The notes: generated by a model from the sequence alone, not told the origin. A DNA stretch of 64,000 bases from Mediterranea massiliensis (GCA_015060685.1 SUXZ01000003.1:124001-188000); one strand, 5' to 3'. Positions 17,478 to 26,747 are shown, counted from the first letter of the stretch. Numbers and translations are program-made.

Positions 17478-18172
17478 TTAAACTGTTACTTGTAGAAGAC
17501 GATGCCAACCTGCGCTACATTGTGCAGTCGGGCCTGGAAGAGCTGATTGGCGGATACGAGATTGTTACCGCCTGCAACGGCAAGGAGGGACTGAAGGCTT
17601 GGGAAGAACAGAAACCGGACATTATCCTGTCCGACATAGACATGCCCGTGATGGATGGATACGAAATGGTGAAGCGCATACGCGAAACGGATGGCAACAC
17701 GCCCATCTTGTTTGCATCGGCATTGGTGTCGCCCAAGGATGTGAAGAAGGGATACGACGTGGGGGTGAACAACTACGTGAAGAAGCCCTTTGTGCCCGAC
17801 GAAATGGATGCACACATCCGCGCCATACTGAAAATGAAGGAGGGAAGCAAAAGCCGGAACGAAACGGCATGCTGCAACTTCGGACACTATACACTGGACG
17901 AGGCACACGCCACCCTGCGCAACAACAGCACGGAGAAGAAGCTGACGCTGACCGTAAGGGAGGCAAAGATATTGCAACTGCTGGCCGAAAACAAGAATGA
18001 GGTGGTGCGGCGCGAAGCCATCCTGAGCCGTTGTTGGGACACGGAAGATGACTACTTCGCCTCGCGAAGCTTGGATGTGTTCATCACCAAACTGCGCAAG
18101 ATATTCGAAGACGACGCTACGATAGAAATCAAGACCGTGCGTGGTGTGGGATTGATGCTGCTTGTCAGCTAA
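17474..18172 (+). CDS. OmpR/PhoB-family response regulator
   Basis: The 232-aa protein has a receiver domain with the acidic pair Asp9/Asp10, phospho-acceptor Asp54 (SDIDMPVMDG) and Lys104 (YVKKPF). A winged-helix DNA-binding domain (about residues 130-230) has LTVREAKILQLLAENKNEVV and the terminal TVRGVGLML hairpin. OmpR-type regulators bind direct repeats 10-11 bp apart as dimers, which fits the three 11-bp-spaced GTTA operators nearby. It is coupled to kinase 2 by an ATGA overlap and converges on dprA with an 8-base overlap. Confidence 0.95.
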   Translation: MIKLLLVEDDANLRYIVQSGLEELIGGYEIVTACNGKEGLKAWEEQKPDIILSDIDMPVMDGYEMVKRIRETDGNTPILFASALVSPKDVKKGYDVGVNNYVKKPFVPDEMDAHIRAILKMKEGSKSRNETACCNFGHYTLDEAHATLRNNSTEKKLTLTVREAKILQLLAENKNEVVRREAILSRCWDTEDDYFASRSLDVFITKLRKIFEDDATIEIKTVRGVGLMLLVS

Positions 18173-19280
18173 GCAAGTGATAGACTCCACCCGCCAAGGG
18201 TTTCAGTACGCCCTTCATCTCCAGTTCAAAGAGCAGCATGCTGATGCGGTTGATGGGAAGGGCGGTTTCCACAACAAGGGCATTGATGTGCATATCGCCC
18301 TTCTTTTGCAAAGTACGCACAATGCGCTCCTCTTCGGGCGACAAATCGAGGAACAGGTTTCGTTGGATAGCGTCGGGCTTGGGCGAAGCGGCCGCCTGCC
18401 AACCCATCGCATTCACTAAATCTTCTGCCGAAAGAATCAGTGCCGCCTTATTATCACGAATCAATTTGTTGCAACCGACCGACGCATCGTCGCTGCTGCG
18501 CCCGGGCAGGGCAAAGCAGTCGCGGTTATAGCCATTGGCCAAGTCGGCTGTGATAAGGGAGCCGCCTTTGTTGGCCGACTCTACTACCAGCGTAGCATCG
18601 GCCATACCGGCCACAATGCGGTTGCGGCTGACAAAGTTGTAAGGGTCGGGATTGGTTTCGGTGAGGTATTCGGTAAGCAATCCACCGCGTTGAAGCATAT
18701 CGACAGCCATCTTACGGTGAACAGCCGGATAGATTCGGTCCAGTCCATGCGCCAATACGCCCACCGTGGGCAGGCCATGCGCCAGCGAAGCGCGGTGCGA
18801 ATGGATGTCGATGCCATAGGCCAAGCCGCTGACAACAAGCGCATCGGGACAAAGCTGTGCCAAGTCGCGCACAAAGCTGTCACAGAAATCCTTGCCATAT
18901 TGGGTGGCGCGGCGCGTACCTACCATGCTGACCACGTGCATGGCGTTCAGGTTGCAATTCCCCTTGAAGAACAGCACCAACGGAGCATCGGGACACTCGC
19001 GCAAACGGCTGGGATAATCCTCGTCGGTCAGCGTGAGGCAAGCAATGTTGTTCTTTTCCACAAACTCCAACTCGCGTTTGGCACGCTCGAAAGCTTCGGG
19101 GCAGTTCAGTGCATCTACCACGGCTTGGTGGGCTTCGGGCACTAACTGCGGAATCTCCGTGCGACGTTCAAACACTTGCGTGGCACTGCCCAGTGCCTCG
19201 ACCAAACGTTTGGCTCCCACATGCCCGATGCCCGGACAGAGGGTAAGCGCCATGCTGTTGAGTTGTTCGTTGCGGTTCAT
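18165..19280 (-). CDS. dprA: DNA-processing protein DprA
   Basis: The protein (371 aa from ATG 19280) has the DprA Rossmann core: VSMVGTRRATQYG, VVSGLAYGIDIHSHR, a helix-rich middle, PYNFVSRNRIVAGM, and ESANKGGSLITADLAN. A C-terminal winged-helix-like domain ends the protein. DprA binds single-stranded DNA and loads RecA during natural transformation. The longer start at 19307 overlaps the upstream gene by 23 bases, whereas ATG 19280 sits 4 bases after that gene's stop and is preferred. It is the third gene of the U32-thioesterase-dprA operon. Confidence 0.93.
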   Translation of the reverse strand: MNRNEQLNSMALTLCPGIGHVGAKRLVEALGSATQVFERRTEIPQLVPEAHQAVVDALNCPEAFERAKRELEFVEKNNIACLTLTDEDYPSRLRECPDAPLVLFFKGNCNLNAMHVVSMVGTRRATQYGKDFCDSFVRDLAQLCPDALVVSGLAYGIDIHSHRASLAHGLPTVGVLAHGLDRIYPAVHRKMAVDMLQRGGLLTEYLTETNPDPYNFVSRNRIVAGMADATLVVESANKGGSLITADLANGYNRDCFALPGRSSDDASVGCNKLIRDNKAALILSAEDLVNAMGWQAAASPKPDAIQRNLFLDLSPEEERIVRTLQKKGDMHINALVVETALPINRISMLLFELEMKGVLKPLAGGVYHLLS

Positions 19281-19284
19281 ACTG

Positions 19285-19677
19285 TCAAGATACGGTGTAT
19301 TGTTCAAAATCCTTATAATCGGTCAGTCGGCCATTCACTAAGAAGACGGTTTCCACCACCGCCTTCACCACCAACTTGCGGTCGGCCGTGCGGAAGATAT
19401 CCTGGTAAAAGACATACTTGATGCCCTCTTTCTTCAGATTCAGGCAACAGGTATATTGGTCGCCACTCTTCAGCGGTGTCTTGAAGGCCATGTTGATGCG
19501 TGCCACCACGGGGTCGATGCCCTGTTCGTGCAGCTGGGCAAAGCTGATGCCGAGGCTCAGCAGAAATTCGTGGCGCGCATGCTCTAAGTAGTGTTGGTAG
19601 TTGGCGTTGTTCACAATGCCTTGCAGGTCGCATTCATAGTCGCGCACCTTCAGTGTCAGTTCGTATTGGTATTCCAT
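19285..19677 (-). CDS. Hotdog-fold acyl-CoA thioesterase (4HBT family)
   Basis: The 130-aa protein has the 4HBT pattern: a beta strand followed by VRDYECDLQGIVNNANYQHYLEHAR, where the Asp and the loop before the long helix form the active site. Later strands carry DPVVARINMAFKTPLKSGD. It hydrolyses an acyl-CoA of unknown chain length in the cytoplasm. ATG 19677 lies one base after the U32 gene stop. An upstream in-frame ATG at 19710 would overlap that gene, so the shorter start is used. Confidence 0.88.
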   Translation of the reverse strand: MEYQYELTLKVRDYECDLQGIVNNANYQHYLEHARHEFLLSLGISFAQLHEQGIDPVVARINMAFKTPLKSGDQYTCCLNLKKEGIKYVFYQDIFRTADRKLVVKAVVETVFLVNGRLTDYKDFEQYTVS

Positions 19678-19678
19678 A

Positions 19679-20974
19679 TTATCCGCGATGCTTTTCAATG
19701 TCCAGTCCATTGAACTTTTTCAGTTCCTCTACCGTGACCAACTTATACAATTTGTCGTTGGGGCGCATCTTTTCCATCTTCATGGAGAAGTGTTCGCCCT
19801 TGTGTACGGTATCTACCGGCTTCAAATCCACGCGGGCCTCATCGAGTGTCATGAAGACGGCGCCGGTTGTTGGGCCGGTAATCAGTAGCTTGTCGCCCAC
19901 GTTCACCTCGGCAGCCTCTACCAAGAACTCGGCCACACCAATGTTGTTGAAGTACTTGATGCCTTTGCCCACATATATCTTGCGCTGGGTAGCGGCCGAG
20001 CCGTAGTTCTTTGTCCACTCGCCCAAGCGTTGTCCTAAGTAATAGCCATCCCAGAAGCCGCGGTTGAAGACCGTAGCCAGGCGTTCGTTCCAGTCGGCAA
20101 TCTTCTCGTCGGTAAAGCTGCCCTCCACGTATGCCTTGATAGCCTCCTTGTAGCACTCTACCACGGTGCGCACATATTCAGGGCCGCGGGCACGTCCCTC
20201 TATCTTGAACACTCTGACGCCGGCATCCATCATCTTGTTCATGAAGTGAATGGTTTTCAAGTCTTTGGGCGACATGATGTATTGGTTGTCAATCTCTAAT
20301 TCTTCGTTGCTCTCCTTGTCGGTGACGATGTACGAGCGGCGGCACACCTGCATGCAGGCACCGCGGTTGGCCGAGTTGTTCATCTGGTGCAACGACAGGT
20401 AGCACTTGCCGCTAACGGCCATGCACAACGCGCCATGACAGAACATCTCGATGCGAATCTGCTCACCGCTTGGGCCGCAGATATTCTCTTCGCGGATGGC
20501 GCGATAGATTTCTGCCACTTGGTCGAGGTTCAGTTCGCGCGCCAATACCACCACGTCGGCAAACCGGGCATAGAAGCGCAGTGCCTCCACATTGCTGATG
20601 TTCAGTTGGGTAGAGAGGTGAATCTCTTGTCCGATGCTACGCGCATAGGTCATCACCGCCACGTCGGCAGCAATCACCGCACTGATACCGGCCTCTTTGG
20701 CGGCATCGATAATGGTGCGCATCAGCGCCAGGTCGTTGTCGTAGATAATGGTGTTTACCGTCAGGTAGCTCTTCATGCCGTGCTCGTCGCACGTGCGGGC
20801 AATCTCCTTCAAGTCGTCGATAGTGAATGTATTGGCCGAGCGAGCACGCATGTTCAGGTTCTCTATGCCGAAGTAGATGGAATCGGCACCGGCCTGTATG
20901 GCAGCCGCCAACGATTCGCGCGAGCCTACCGGAGCCATTATTTCAAAGTCTTTAATCATCTTATATCTAATCAT
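19679..20974 (-). CDS. Peptidase U32 family protein (tRNA/rRNA hydroxylation type)
   Basis: The 431-aa protein has the U32 signature EMFCHGALCMAVSGKC (about residues 200-215), further Cys at NRGACMQVCRR, and the N-terminal barrel IMAPVGSRESLAAAIQAGAD. Members include E. coli TrhP (5-hydroxyuridine in tRNA) and RlhA (23S rRNA C2501 hydroxylation), so RNA modification is more likely than proteolysis. An internal ATG at 20959 is an alternative start. A TATCTTTG -7 box at 20996-20989 on the minus strand drives the operon. It is the first gene before the thioesterase and dprA. Confidence 0.92.
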   Translation of the reverse strand: MIRYKMIKDFEIMAPVGSRESLAAAIQAGADSIYFGIENLNMRARSANTFTIDDLKEIARTCDEHGMKSYLTVNTIIYDNDLALMRTIIDAAKEAGISAVIAADVAVMTYARSIGQEIHLSTQLNISNVEALRFYARFADVVVLARELNLDQVAEIYRAIREENICGPSGEQIRIEMFCHGALCMAVSGKCYLSLHQMNNSANRGACMQVCRRSYIVTDKESNEELEIDNQYIMSPKDLKTIHFMNKMMDAGVRVFKIEGRARGPEYVRTVVECYKEAIKAYVEGSFTDEKIADWNERLATVFNRGFWDGYYLGQRLGEWTKNYGSAATQRKIYVGKGIKYFNNIGVAEFLVEAAEVNVGDKLLITGPTTGAVFMTLDEARVDLKPVDTVHKGEHFSMKMEKMRPNDKLYKLVTVEELKKFNGLDIEKHRG

Positions 20975-21079
20975 TTCTTTATAGGGAGCAAAGATAGTGC
21001 AAGCCGAGAGAAATACAAAACGAAAACAAAGTTTTCAGTTTTTATTTCCGAGGCGCAGCCTATCTTATATTTCTAATTA

Positions 21080-22324
21080 TTAGAACTCCGAGATTGGTAC
21101 TACATCTATCTTATAACCATCTTTTTCTATCGTTCGCTTATCACTGTTGGTTATAATGAAAAGGTTGCTGCATTTTAATTCTCCGGCACATTCAACTATA
21201 CTATCCACTTCACGCTTCTCTGTTTTTGGATTGCTCATATCATAACAAACTTGTACCAGACATTCTATATGCGTTCCTTTGCGAAGAACAAAATCAACTT
21301 CCTTATCGTTTCGTGAACGATAATAGAACATGGACTTTTCAACATCGTAACCTCGGCGCACAAACTCAATGAACACTTGATTTTCAAGCAAACGTCCCAA
21401 GTTGTCACTCAAAGAAAAAGCCTTGGATGCAACAAATCCATTGTCAACCACATACACTTTTCTTGGTGCCTTCTTCATCAACTTGAGTTTATTGTTGTAG
21501 CGTGATAAATAATAGAAAAGGTATGGCTCATGCAAGTAATCCATATACTTCTTGGTCGTATTGACACTGGAGAATCCAAGTTCCGTAGCCAAATCGTTTG
21601 CACTTACAGGATTGCAGAAGTTAGACACAAGATACATGGCCAAATTATTCAAATCAGTCACATTACGTACATTATGACGTTTAGCCACATCTTTCCATAT
21701 AATAGAATCAAACAAGGTATCAAGGTAACTTCGAGTCAACTGTCGTGAAGCTACTACTTCAGGGTAACCGCCATTCCTGAGATAATCATCTGTCAATACG
21801 AATGAATCAGTTATATCTTCCGGCTTAAGCATGTGAAGATCCAGTTTGTTCCAATCAAAAAACTCCTCAAGACTAAATGGCAACATTTCCACTTGAAGAT
21901 ATTTACCTGTCAATACTGTAGCCATTTCACTGCTTAGCATTTTGGCATTACTACCTGTTATTACAAGATTCTTTCCTAATCTATAGAGTTCACTGACCCA
22001 CAGATCCCAACCATCCAGGTTCTGTACTTCATCTAACAAAATATATTCATAACCGGGATAGACATCATCCAACATTCGCATAACAAGGTTTGCATCCCAT
22101 GCTTCCAACAACGAGTAATTATCGAAATTCAAGTAGGCAAAATTCTTGTTTTTAAGCATCAATAATGCTTGAGTAGATTTACCAACTCGTCTGGGACCTG
22201 TTATTAGCTTTATCAGACTACTGTTCAACAATAAGTCTGTATCTTGATTGCTTCTACGTGTTAAATAAGGACGTGACATCAGTTCATCACGTTCTTTACG
22301 CTGATTTAGAATGATTGTTTTCAT
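21080..22324 (-). CDS. AAA ATPase with DUF4143 domain
   Basis: The 414-aa protein has Walker A GPRRVGKST (about residues 43-51) and Walker B YILLDEVQN, followed by a sensor-like VITGSNAKML. The C-terminal half shows the DUF4143 pattern, including a PD-(D/E)XK-like stretch with DKEVDFVLRKG. These proteins are widespread in Bacteroides and are often variable between strains. Their function is unknown, with nuclease or toxin-antitoxin-like roles suggested. It is separated from neighbours by a 474-base gap on its 5' side and stands alone. Confidence 0.88.
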   Translation of the reverse strand: MKTIILNQRKERDELMSRPYLTRRSNQDTDLLLNSSLIKLITGPRRVGKSTQALLMLKNKNFAYLNFDNYSLLEAWDANLVMRMLDDVYPGYEYILLDEVQNLDGWDLWVSELYRLGKNLVITGSNAKMLSSEMATVLTGKYLQVEMLPFSLEEFFDWNKLDLHMLKPEDITDSFVLTDDYLRNGGYPEVVASRQLTRSYLDTLFDSIIWKDVAKRHNVRNVTDLNNLAMYLVSNFCNPVSANDLATELGFSSVNTTKKYMDYLHEPYLFYYLSRYNNKLKLMKKAPRKVYVVDNGFVASKAFSLSDNLGRLLENQVFIEFVRRGYDVEKSMFYYRSRNDKEVDFVLRKGTHIECLVQVCYDMSNPKTEKREVDSIVECAGELKCSNLFIITNSDKRTIEKDGYKIDVVPISEF

Positions 22325-22589
22325 CTTATATCTTGTTATTCATGTGCAATATTACTATTTATTCTTCAATTTACAAAGTATATTGCATAAAAAACATACT
22401 ATTTTATGCAATACAAAATAATTATTGAATAAAAATCAACCTTTTTAATATGTGATTTTATCTGTATTTAAACACTGTATTTAAACACCAATTATAGCGA
22501 TTCTCACCCAATCTGTAAACAATTATGCTTGTACAGCAAAGACAAGCCGGCACCCCCGCCAGAATGCCTTCTGAGAGGGGGTAGGATCA

Positions 22590-22665
22590 CATAGTCACTG
22601 AGGCTACCTCATATAGTCACTGACCCTACCTCACATAGTCACTGACCCTGCCTCATATAGTCATG
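22590..22665. repeat. 22-bp-period tandem array B
   Basis: This array lies in the 474-base gap between the divergent AAA ATPase and dusB genes. ATAGTC recurs at 22591, 22613, 22635 and 22657, with units of the form ATAGTCACTGACCCTACCTC plus two bases. It is preceded by TTCTGAGAGGGGGTAGGATC. The array and this prefix recur at 59241-59332. The rest of the gap is AT-rich. I see no ORF in it. Confidence 0.85.
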
Positions 22666-22726
22666 GATTCTTGAAGAAAAAATAAATGGTCTTTATTTGT
22701 AAACAATGATAACCAACGTATGAAAA

Positions 22727-22781
22727 ATTATCATTTTATGATAATCATTTTATGATAATTGGAAGAAAGTACCTACTTTTG
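22727..22781 (+). promoter_or_regulatory. dusB promoter with overlapping palindromes
   Basis: Two AT-rich palindromes of the form ATTATCATTTTATGATAAT (22727-22745 and again, nearly identical, 22741-22759) overlap end to end. A -7 box TACTTTTG follows at 22774-22781, 17 bases before ATG 22799. The palindromes cover the -33 region, so they look like a repressor or activator site. Confidence 0.5.
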
Positions 22782-22798
22782 TCGAAAAGAACGCCTAT

Positions 22799-23782
22799 AT
22801 GAAGATAGCAAACATAGATCTTGGCCCACGCCCGGTGCTGCTGGCACCGATGGAAGATGTGACCGACCCTGCTTTCCGACTGATGTGCAAGCAGTTTGGA
22901 GCGGATATGGTATATACCGAGTTTGTGTCGGCCGACGCACTGATACGCTCGGTCAGCAAGACGGAACAGAAGCTGAACATCAGCGAGGCAGAACGCCCCG
23001 TAGCCATACAGATTTACGGCCGCGACGTGGATACCATGGTGCAAGCCGCCAAGATAGTGGAGCAGGCACGGCCGGACATCATCGATCTGAACTTTGGCTG
23101 CCCCGTGAAGCGCGTGGCCGGTAAGGGAGCCGGTGCCGGCATGTTGCAGAACATCCCGCTGATGCTGGACATTACCCGCTCGGTGGTGAATGCCGTAAAA
23201 ACGCCCGTCACCGTAAAGACACGCTTGGGCTGGGATGCCAACAGTAAAATCATTGTAACACTGGCCGAGCAACTGCAAGATTGCGGCATACAGGCACTGA
23301 CCATCCACGGCCGCACACGCGCACAGATGTACACCGGCGAGGCCGACTGGACACTGATAGGCGAAACCAAACAGAACCCACGCATACACATCCCCATCAT
23401 TGGCAATGGCGACATCACCACTCCGCAACGCGCCAAGGAGTGCTTCGACCGCTACGGCGTGGATGCCATCATGATAGGCCGCGCCAGCTTTGGCCGCCCC
23501 TGGATATTCAAGGAGGTGAAACACTATCTGGAAACGGGCGAAGAGTTGCCCCCTCTCAGTGCCGAATGGCGACTGAACGTATTGCGTCAAGAGGTGGTGG
23601 ATAGCGTAAACCTATTGGACGAGCGTCGTGGCATCCTGCATGTGCGCCGCCACCTGGCCGCTAGTCCGCTCTTCAAGGGCATACCCAACTTCCGCGAAAC
23701 ACGCATCCGCATGCTCCGTGCCGAAACACAAGCCGAACTTTTCCAGATTTTCGAGGAGATAAAGCCTATGTTGATTTATTAG
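22799..23782 (+). CDS. dusB: tRNA-dihydrouridine synthase
   Basis: The 327-aa protein is of normal DusB length. It has LLAPMEDVTDPAFR at the N-terminus and the catalytic loop NFGCPVKRVAGKGAGAG with Cys101, the general acid that protonates uridine. FMN-contacting KTRLGWD and a late GNGD motif follow. It reduces specific uridines in the tRNA D-loop with FMN and NADPH. It is a single gene with its own promoter and ends 9 bases before a palindromic repeat. The DusB assignment within the Dus family is likely for a Bacteroidota member. Confidence 0.92.
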   Translation: MKIANIDLGPRPVLLAPMEDVTDPAFRLMCKQFGADMVYTEFVSADALIRSVSKTEQKLNISEAERPVAIQIYGRDVDTMVQAAKIVEQARPDIIDLNFGCPVKRVAGKGAGAGMLQNIPLMLDITRSVVNAVKTPVTVKTRLGWDANSKIIVTLAEQLQDCGIQALTIHGRTRAQMYTGEADWTLIGETKQNPRIHIPIIGNGDITTPQRAKECFDRYGVDAIMIGRASFGRPWIFKEVKHYLETGEELPPLSAEWRLNVLRQEVVDSVNLLDERRGILHVRRHLAASPLFKGIPNFRETRIRMLRAETQAELFQIFEEIKPMLIY

Positions 23783-23791
23783 GAGTATTTG

Positions 23792-23860
23792 CGGACGCGT
23801 CATGCCGCATCCCTACAACTAACTCACTAACTCACTAACTCACCAACTAACTAACTCACT
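23792..23860. repeat. 25-bp palindromic repeat plus ACTAACTC tandem tract
   Basis: CGGACGCGTCATGCCGCATCC (23792 on) is the reverse complement form of an element also found at 27454 and 45902. It is followed by 8-base ACTAACTC repeats (23817-23860), the same composite as at 45902-45960. The tract runs into the 3' end of the PAP2_3 gene. Confidence 0.75.
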
Positions 23861-24822
23861 TCAAAAAACTTGCTGGCAAACCAACGTTTGAACATCCATG
23901 TAACCACCACATAGAGCACAAAGGCCGAGATGAAACCGGCAATGGCATCAATCAGGTAGTGCGCCTGGATATATACCGTAGCACAGCAAAGCAGCAGGTA
24001 GAAAGGCATGAGGCAGGCAAACAGCTTCTTGCTGCCACGCCACGCCATAATCATCAGGATGGTACTGATACCCACATGCGAACTGGGGAAAGCCGCCGTT
24101 GGTCGCTCGCCCACCTGTTGCGAGTTCTCTACCAACTGATAGAAGAATCCATGCTCGTAGGCATTGTCGGGCAGCAGCTGATAGTTGTGGTGGAAGTAAT
24201 CGCCAATGGACGGGAAGACACCCATCTTCAGGTTCACCTCACCGATAACGGGGAAGTAGAACTGCGGTCCGGCCACCGGCACAAAGATATAGATGAAATA
24301 GTAGATGAAGAAAGAAGCCACAATGACAAAAGCCACCTTCTCCAACAATTCGAAGCGGTTGAGGAAGTACCACAAGATGATAATCAGCATCATGGGGTAG
24401 TAGAAGAAGTAACCTAAGTTCAACGGTTCGCTCATCCAAAGTTGCGGAAAGGCCGCCGAAAACTCAATGGCCGGCTGGCAACCGAACAACCACTGCTCGG
24501 CCGAGGCAAAGAGGTGGTCCAGGTTGGGGAAGATGCGGTTGAAGTCGAACGTGTCGGGGTACCAATAGGATAGCAGCGACATCTGCACGGCGGTGCGGAT
24601 AAAGGCCGCCAACTTGCAGGGATACAGCCGATACAGGTACATCAGCGCAAAGGTCAAGGCGGCAATCAATGCACGCTCTACAAGCATCTTTACCGGATGA
24701 TGCATGTCTTGAAACATGAACAATATCAATAGCGTAGTCAGCAGGTTGTAAATCAATGCCACCTTCTCGATGGCAAACAATCCCTTGCCAAAGTCCACCT
24801 TTTTTAGTAAGTCTAAAGCCAT
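23851..24822 (-). CDS. PAP2_3-type membrane phosphotransferase (Aur1/IPC-synthase-like)
   Basis: The 323-aa protein has about six to eight TM helices. The PAP2 residues are present as AAFPSSHVG (motif 2) and HYLIDAIAG (motif 3), in the arrangement seen in the Aur1/Ipt1 branch (PAP2_3). Enzymes of this branch move phospho-head groups onto ceramides. Bacteroidetes make sphingolipids, so a lipid head-group transferase is plausible. The neighbouring epimerase gene overlaps it by 10 bases. A simple lipid phosphatase is the alternative. Confidence 0.8.
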   Translation of the reverse strand: MALDLLKKVDFGKGLFAIEKVALIYNLLTTLLILFMFQDMHHPVKMLVERALIAALTFALMYLYRLYPCKLAAFIRTAVQMSLLSYWYPDTFDFNRIFPNLDHLFASAEQWLFGCQPAIEFSAAFPQLWMSEPLNLGYFFYYPMMLIIILWYFLNRFELLEKVAFVIVASFFIYYFIYIFVPVAGPQFYFPVIGEVNLKMGVFPSIGDYFHHNYQLLPDNAYEHGFFYQLVENSQQVGERPTAAFPSSHVGISTILMIMAWRGSKKLFACLMPFYLLLCCATVYIQAHYLIDAIAGFISAFVLYVVVTWMFKRWFASKFFEVS

Positions 24823-25820
24823 CCTTCTTTCTTATACCAGGCAACCGTTTCCACCACACCGCGCTCCAGGTCGTACTGGGGATGATAGCCCAGTTCGTCG
24901 ATGGCAGGTGTAATGTCGCATTGCCAGTTTCGTTGTTTCATAATACGATACTTATCACTGTTCAGCGTGCTGGTGCGTCCAAACCATCCGCATACAGTTT
25001 CCGACAGCACAGAAATCAGTTTCAATGCCCATAGCGGACAGGTGAAACGCAGCACAAAGGGATTGCCCAATTCCCGCTTCAACAAATCAGAGAACGTACG
25101 GCTGAGGTAAATGTTTCCGTCGCTCAAGAAATAAGCCCTGCGGGTAACTCCCTTCTCGATGGCCAGGAACACGGCCTGCACCACATCCTTTACATAGACA
25201 AACGCCAAGTCTTGCCGTTTGAAACCGGCTTGTGTATCCACATGTTGCTTGATCGATTTCGCCATCAGGAAGTAGTCGCGTTCGCGCGGGCCATACACGC
25301 CCGTGGGGCGGAAGAATACATAGGGCAGGTCGGGCAAGGATTGCAAGTAGCGCTCGGCCTTCAGCTTACTGATGCCGTATGCCGTGTTGGGGCATGTCGT
25401 ATCTTCCTCGCGTATAGGCTCGTAGGTATCTTCGTGTACCGGGCCATATACACTCAGCGTACTGATAAAGATAAATTGTCGGGGTTGCATCTGCAAGGCG
25501 CGAAGCGCATCCACAAAGCGGCAAGTCTGCTCGTAGTTCACGCGGTCGAAGTCTGCCTTGTCCAAGCACTTGGTGGCACCGGCACAATGCACCACATAGT
25601 CGAACGCACCATGCTCGTCGCGATGCTTCGTCAGGGCCTGCTCCAAGCGTTCGGGCGATGCAAAGTCCAGTTCCAGGAAGTTTATCCGGCTATCCTGCAA
25701 GTAGCGTTTGCTGCTCGATGCGCGCACTCCTGCCCACGTCTGCATACCGCGGTTCACAGCCTCTTCCACCAAGAAGCTGCCAATAAATCCACTTGCACCG
25801 GTTATAAGAATACTTGCCAT
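24813..25820 (-). CDS. NAD(P)-dependent epimerase/dehydratase
   Basis: From ATG 25820 the protein is 335 aa and starts MASILITGASGFIGSF, the Rossmann GxxGxxG motif. The catalytic Tyr-Lys pair is YGISK (around residue 150). The in-frame ATG at 25862 lies upstream of a TATCTTTG promoter box (25849-25842 minus) and is excluded. It is an extended SDR acting on a nucleotide sugar or a sterol-like or lipid-linked substrate. Overlap with the PAP2_3 gene suggests joint action in surface lipid or glycan synthesis. Confidence 0.88.
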   Translation of the reverse strand: MASILITGASGFIGSFLVEEAVNRGMQTWAGVRASSSKRYLQDSRINFLELDFASPERLEQALTKHRDEHGAFDYVVHCAGATKCLDKADFDRVNYEQTCRFVDALRALQMQPRQFIFISTLSVYGPVHEDTYEPIREEDTTCPNTAYGISKLKAERYLQSLPDLPYVFFRPTGVYGPRERDYFLMAKSIKQHVDTQAGFKRQDLAFVYVKDVVQAVFLAIEKGVTRRAYFLSDGNIYLSRTFSDLLKRELGNPFVLRFTCPLWALKLISVLSETVCGWFGRTSTLNSDKYRIMKQRNWQCDITPAIDELGYHPQYDLERGVVETVAWYKKEGWL

Positions 25821-25917
25821 CACATATAGTTTTTGTGGCGACAAAGATAAAACAAACGTCAAACATACAAAAACATACGTTACGTTTTTTCATGAAACAA
25901 CCACTTTATCCCCCTTT

Positions 25918-26490
25918 TTAAAACACAAAACCTATACCTACAGATAGCGCATGGCAAGTAGGATCAAGTTTTTTCCCCTCTCTTTTCAGCTTAAGTGCCC
26001 TGAAGTTATAGCCTATCTCTATTTTTATTCCGTTGATAAGGTCAGTCTTGCCCTTATACCCTACCCCCACTTCGGCATGCCAGCCACCCAATAACTTCTT
26101 GCCACACTGTGGCGAGTAGCCCACATTGGTAAACAGGTAACGCCTCAAATTGCTCTTCCATGGCGAGTATTGTGCCGTCAGGAAGATGGGCAGGGCATCG
26201 TCCTTACGCGCATAACGTTCTATCCCTATCCCCATACCGGCTCGGAAAGAGGGATCGAACAGATAGAGCAGCGATGCACGCACTCCGCGGCCAAAGTTAA
26301 AATTGTCCGACAGGTGTCCCGATTTGCTCTTCGTCAATCCGGTTGTGATGTGCACATCAAGATTCAACTCAAACATATTGTCGTTGAAATCCTTGTCGAA
26401 TATGTAGTATTTCGGCATTTCCGTTGGGTATTGCGCCATAGTGGTTGCCGCTACTACAATAAGTGCAAGGAAAATAAGAAGTCGTTTCAT
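25918..26490 (-). CDS. Small outer-membrane beta-barrel protein, paralogue 1
   Basis: From ATG 26490 it is 190 aa, with a signal peptide MKRLLIFLALIVVAATTMAQ. The alternating strand pattern of a small OmpA/porin-like barrel follows and it ends in Phe. It shares the signal, the GVRASLLYLFDPSFRAGMGIG block and the AQYSPWKSNLRRYLFTNVGYS block with genes at 26848 and 27483. The alternative start at 26529 adds 13 residues before the signal and is unlikely. Function is unknown. Confidence 0.82.
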   Translation of the reverse strand: MKRLLIFLALIVVAATTMAQYPTEMPKYYIFDKDFNDNMFELNLDVHITTGLTKSKSGHLSDNFNFGRGVRASLLYLFDPSFRAGMGIGIERYARKDDALPIFLTAQYSPWKSNLRRYLFTNVGYSPQCGKKLLGGWHAEVGVGYKGKTDLINGIKIEIGYNFRALKLKREGKKLDPTCHALSVGIGFVF

Positions 26491-26555
26491 AATGGTAGTT
26501 GTATAATAAAAGCGAACCACATCACACATAACCCGTCTAAATTAAGCATTTTTTA

Positions 26556-26747
26556 TTAATGATCATAAAAAAACCATACTGTAAAACAGTAGAAACAAAA
26601 TTGGATTATATTTACTATTATGGCCCCGATAGATTTATTTGATTTCAAACCATACTCTTTAACCGTTTTAAATACATAATCCATTTGTCTAATGACCATT
26701 CTTGCCACAAGAAGCAAAAATATGGAGATACAAAGAATCTTAAACAT
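26556..26747 (-). CDS. Possible small two-helix membrane protein
   Basis: A 63-aa ORF from ATG 26747 (or 72 aa from ATG 26774) has two hydrophobic segments, MFKILCISIFLLLVARMV and near VNIIQFCFYCFTVWFF, separated by a charged loop. It lies between two barrel paralogues on the same strand in AT-rich DNA. No family is recognised, and the coding evidence is length and hydrophobicity only. Confidence 0.4.
   Translation of the reverse strand: MFKILCISIFLLLVARMVIRQMDYVFKTVKEYGLKSNKSIGAIIVNIIQFCFYCFTVWFFYDH

Noticed and set aside
22745..23590. 281-aa minus-strand ORF opposite dusB
   Set aside because: Shadow of dusB, which has the catalytic Cys loop and full length. The minus-strand protein has no recognised motif.
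23817..23860. ACTAACTC tract as a phase-variable coding repeat
   Set aside because: It lies between dusB and the PAP2_3 stop, with only its end touching the latter. It does not sit in a start or promoter where slippage would switch expression.
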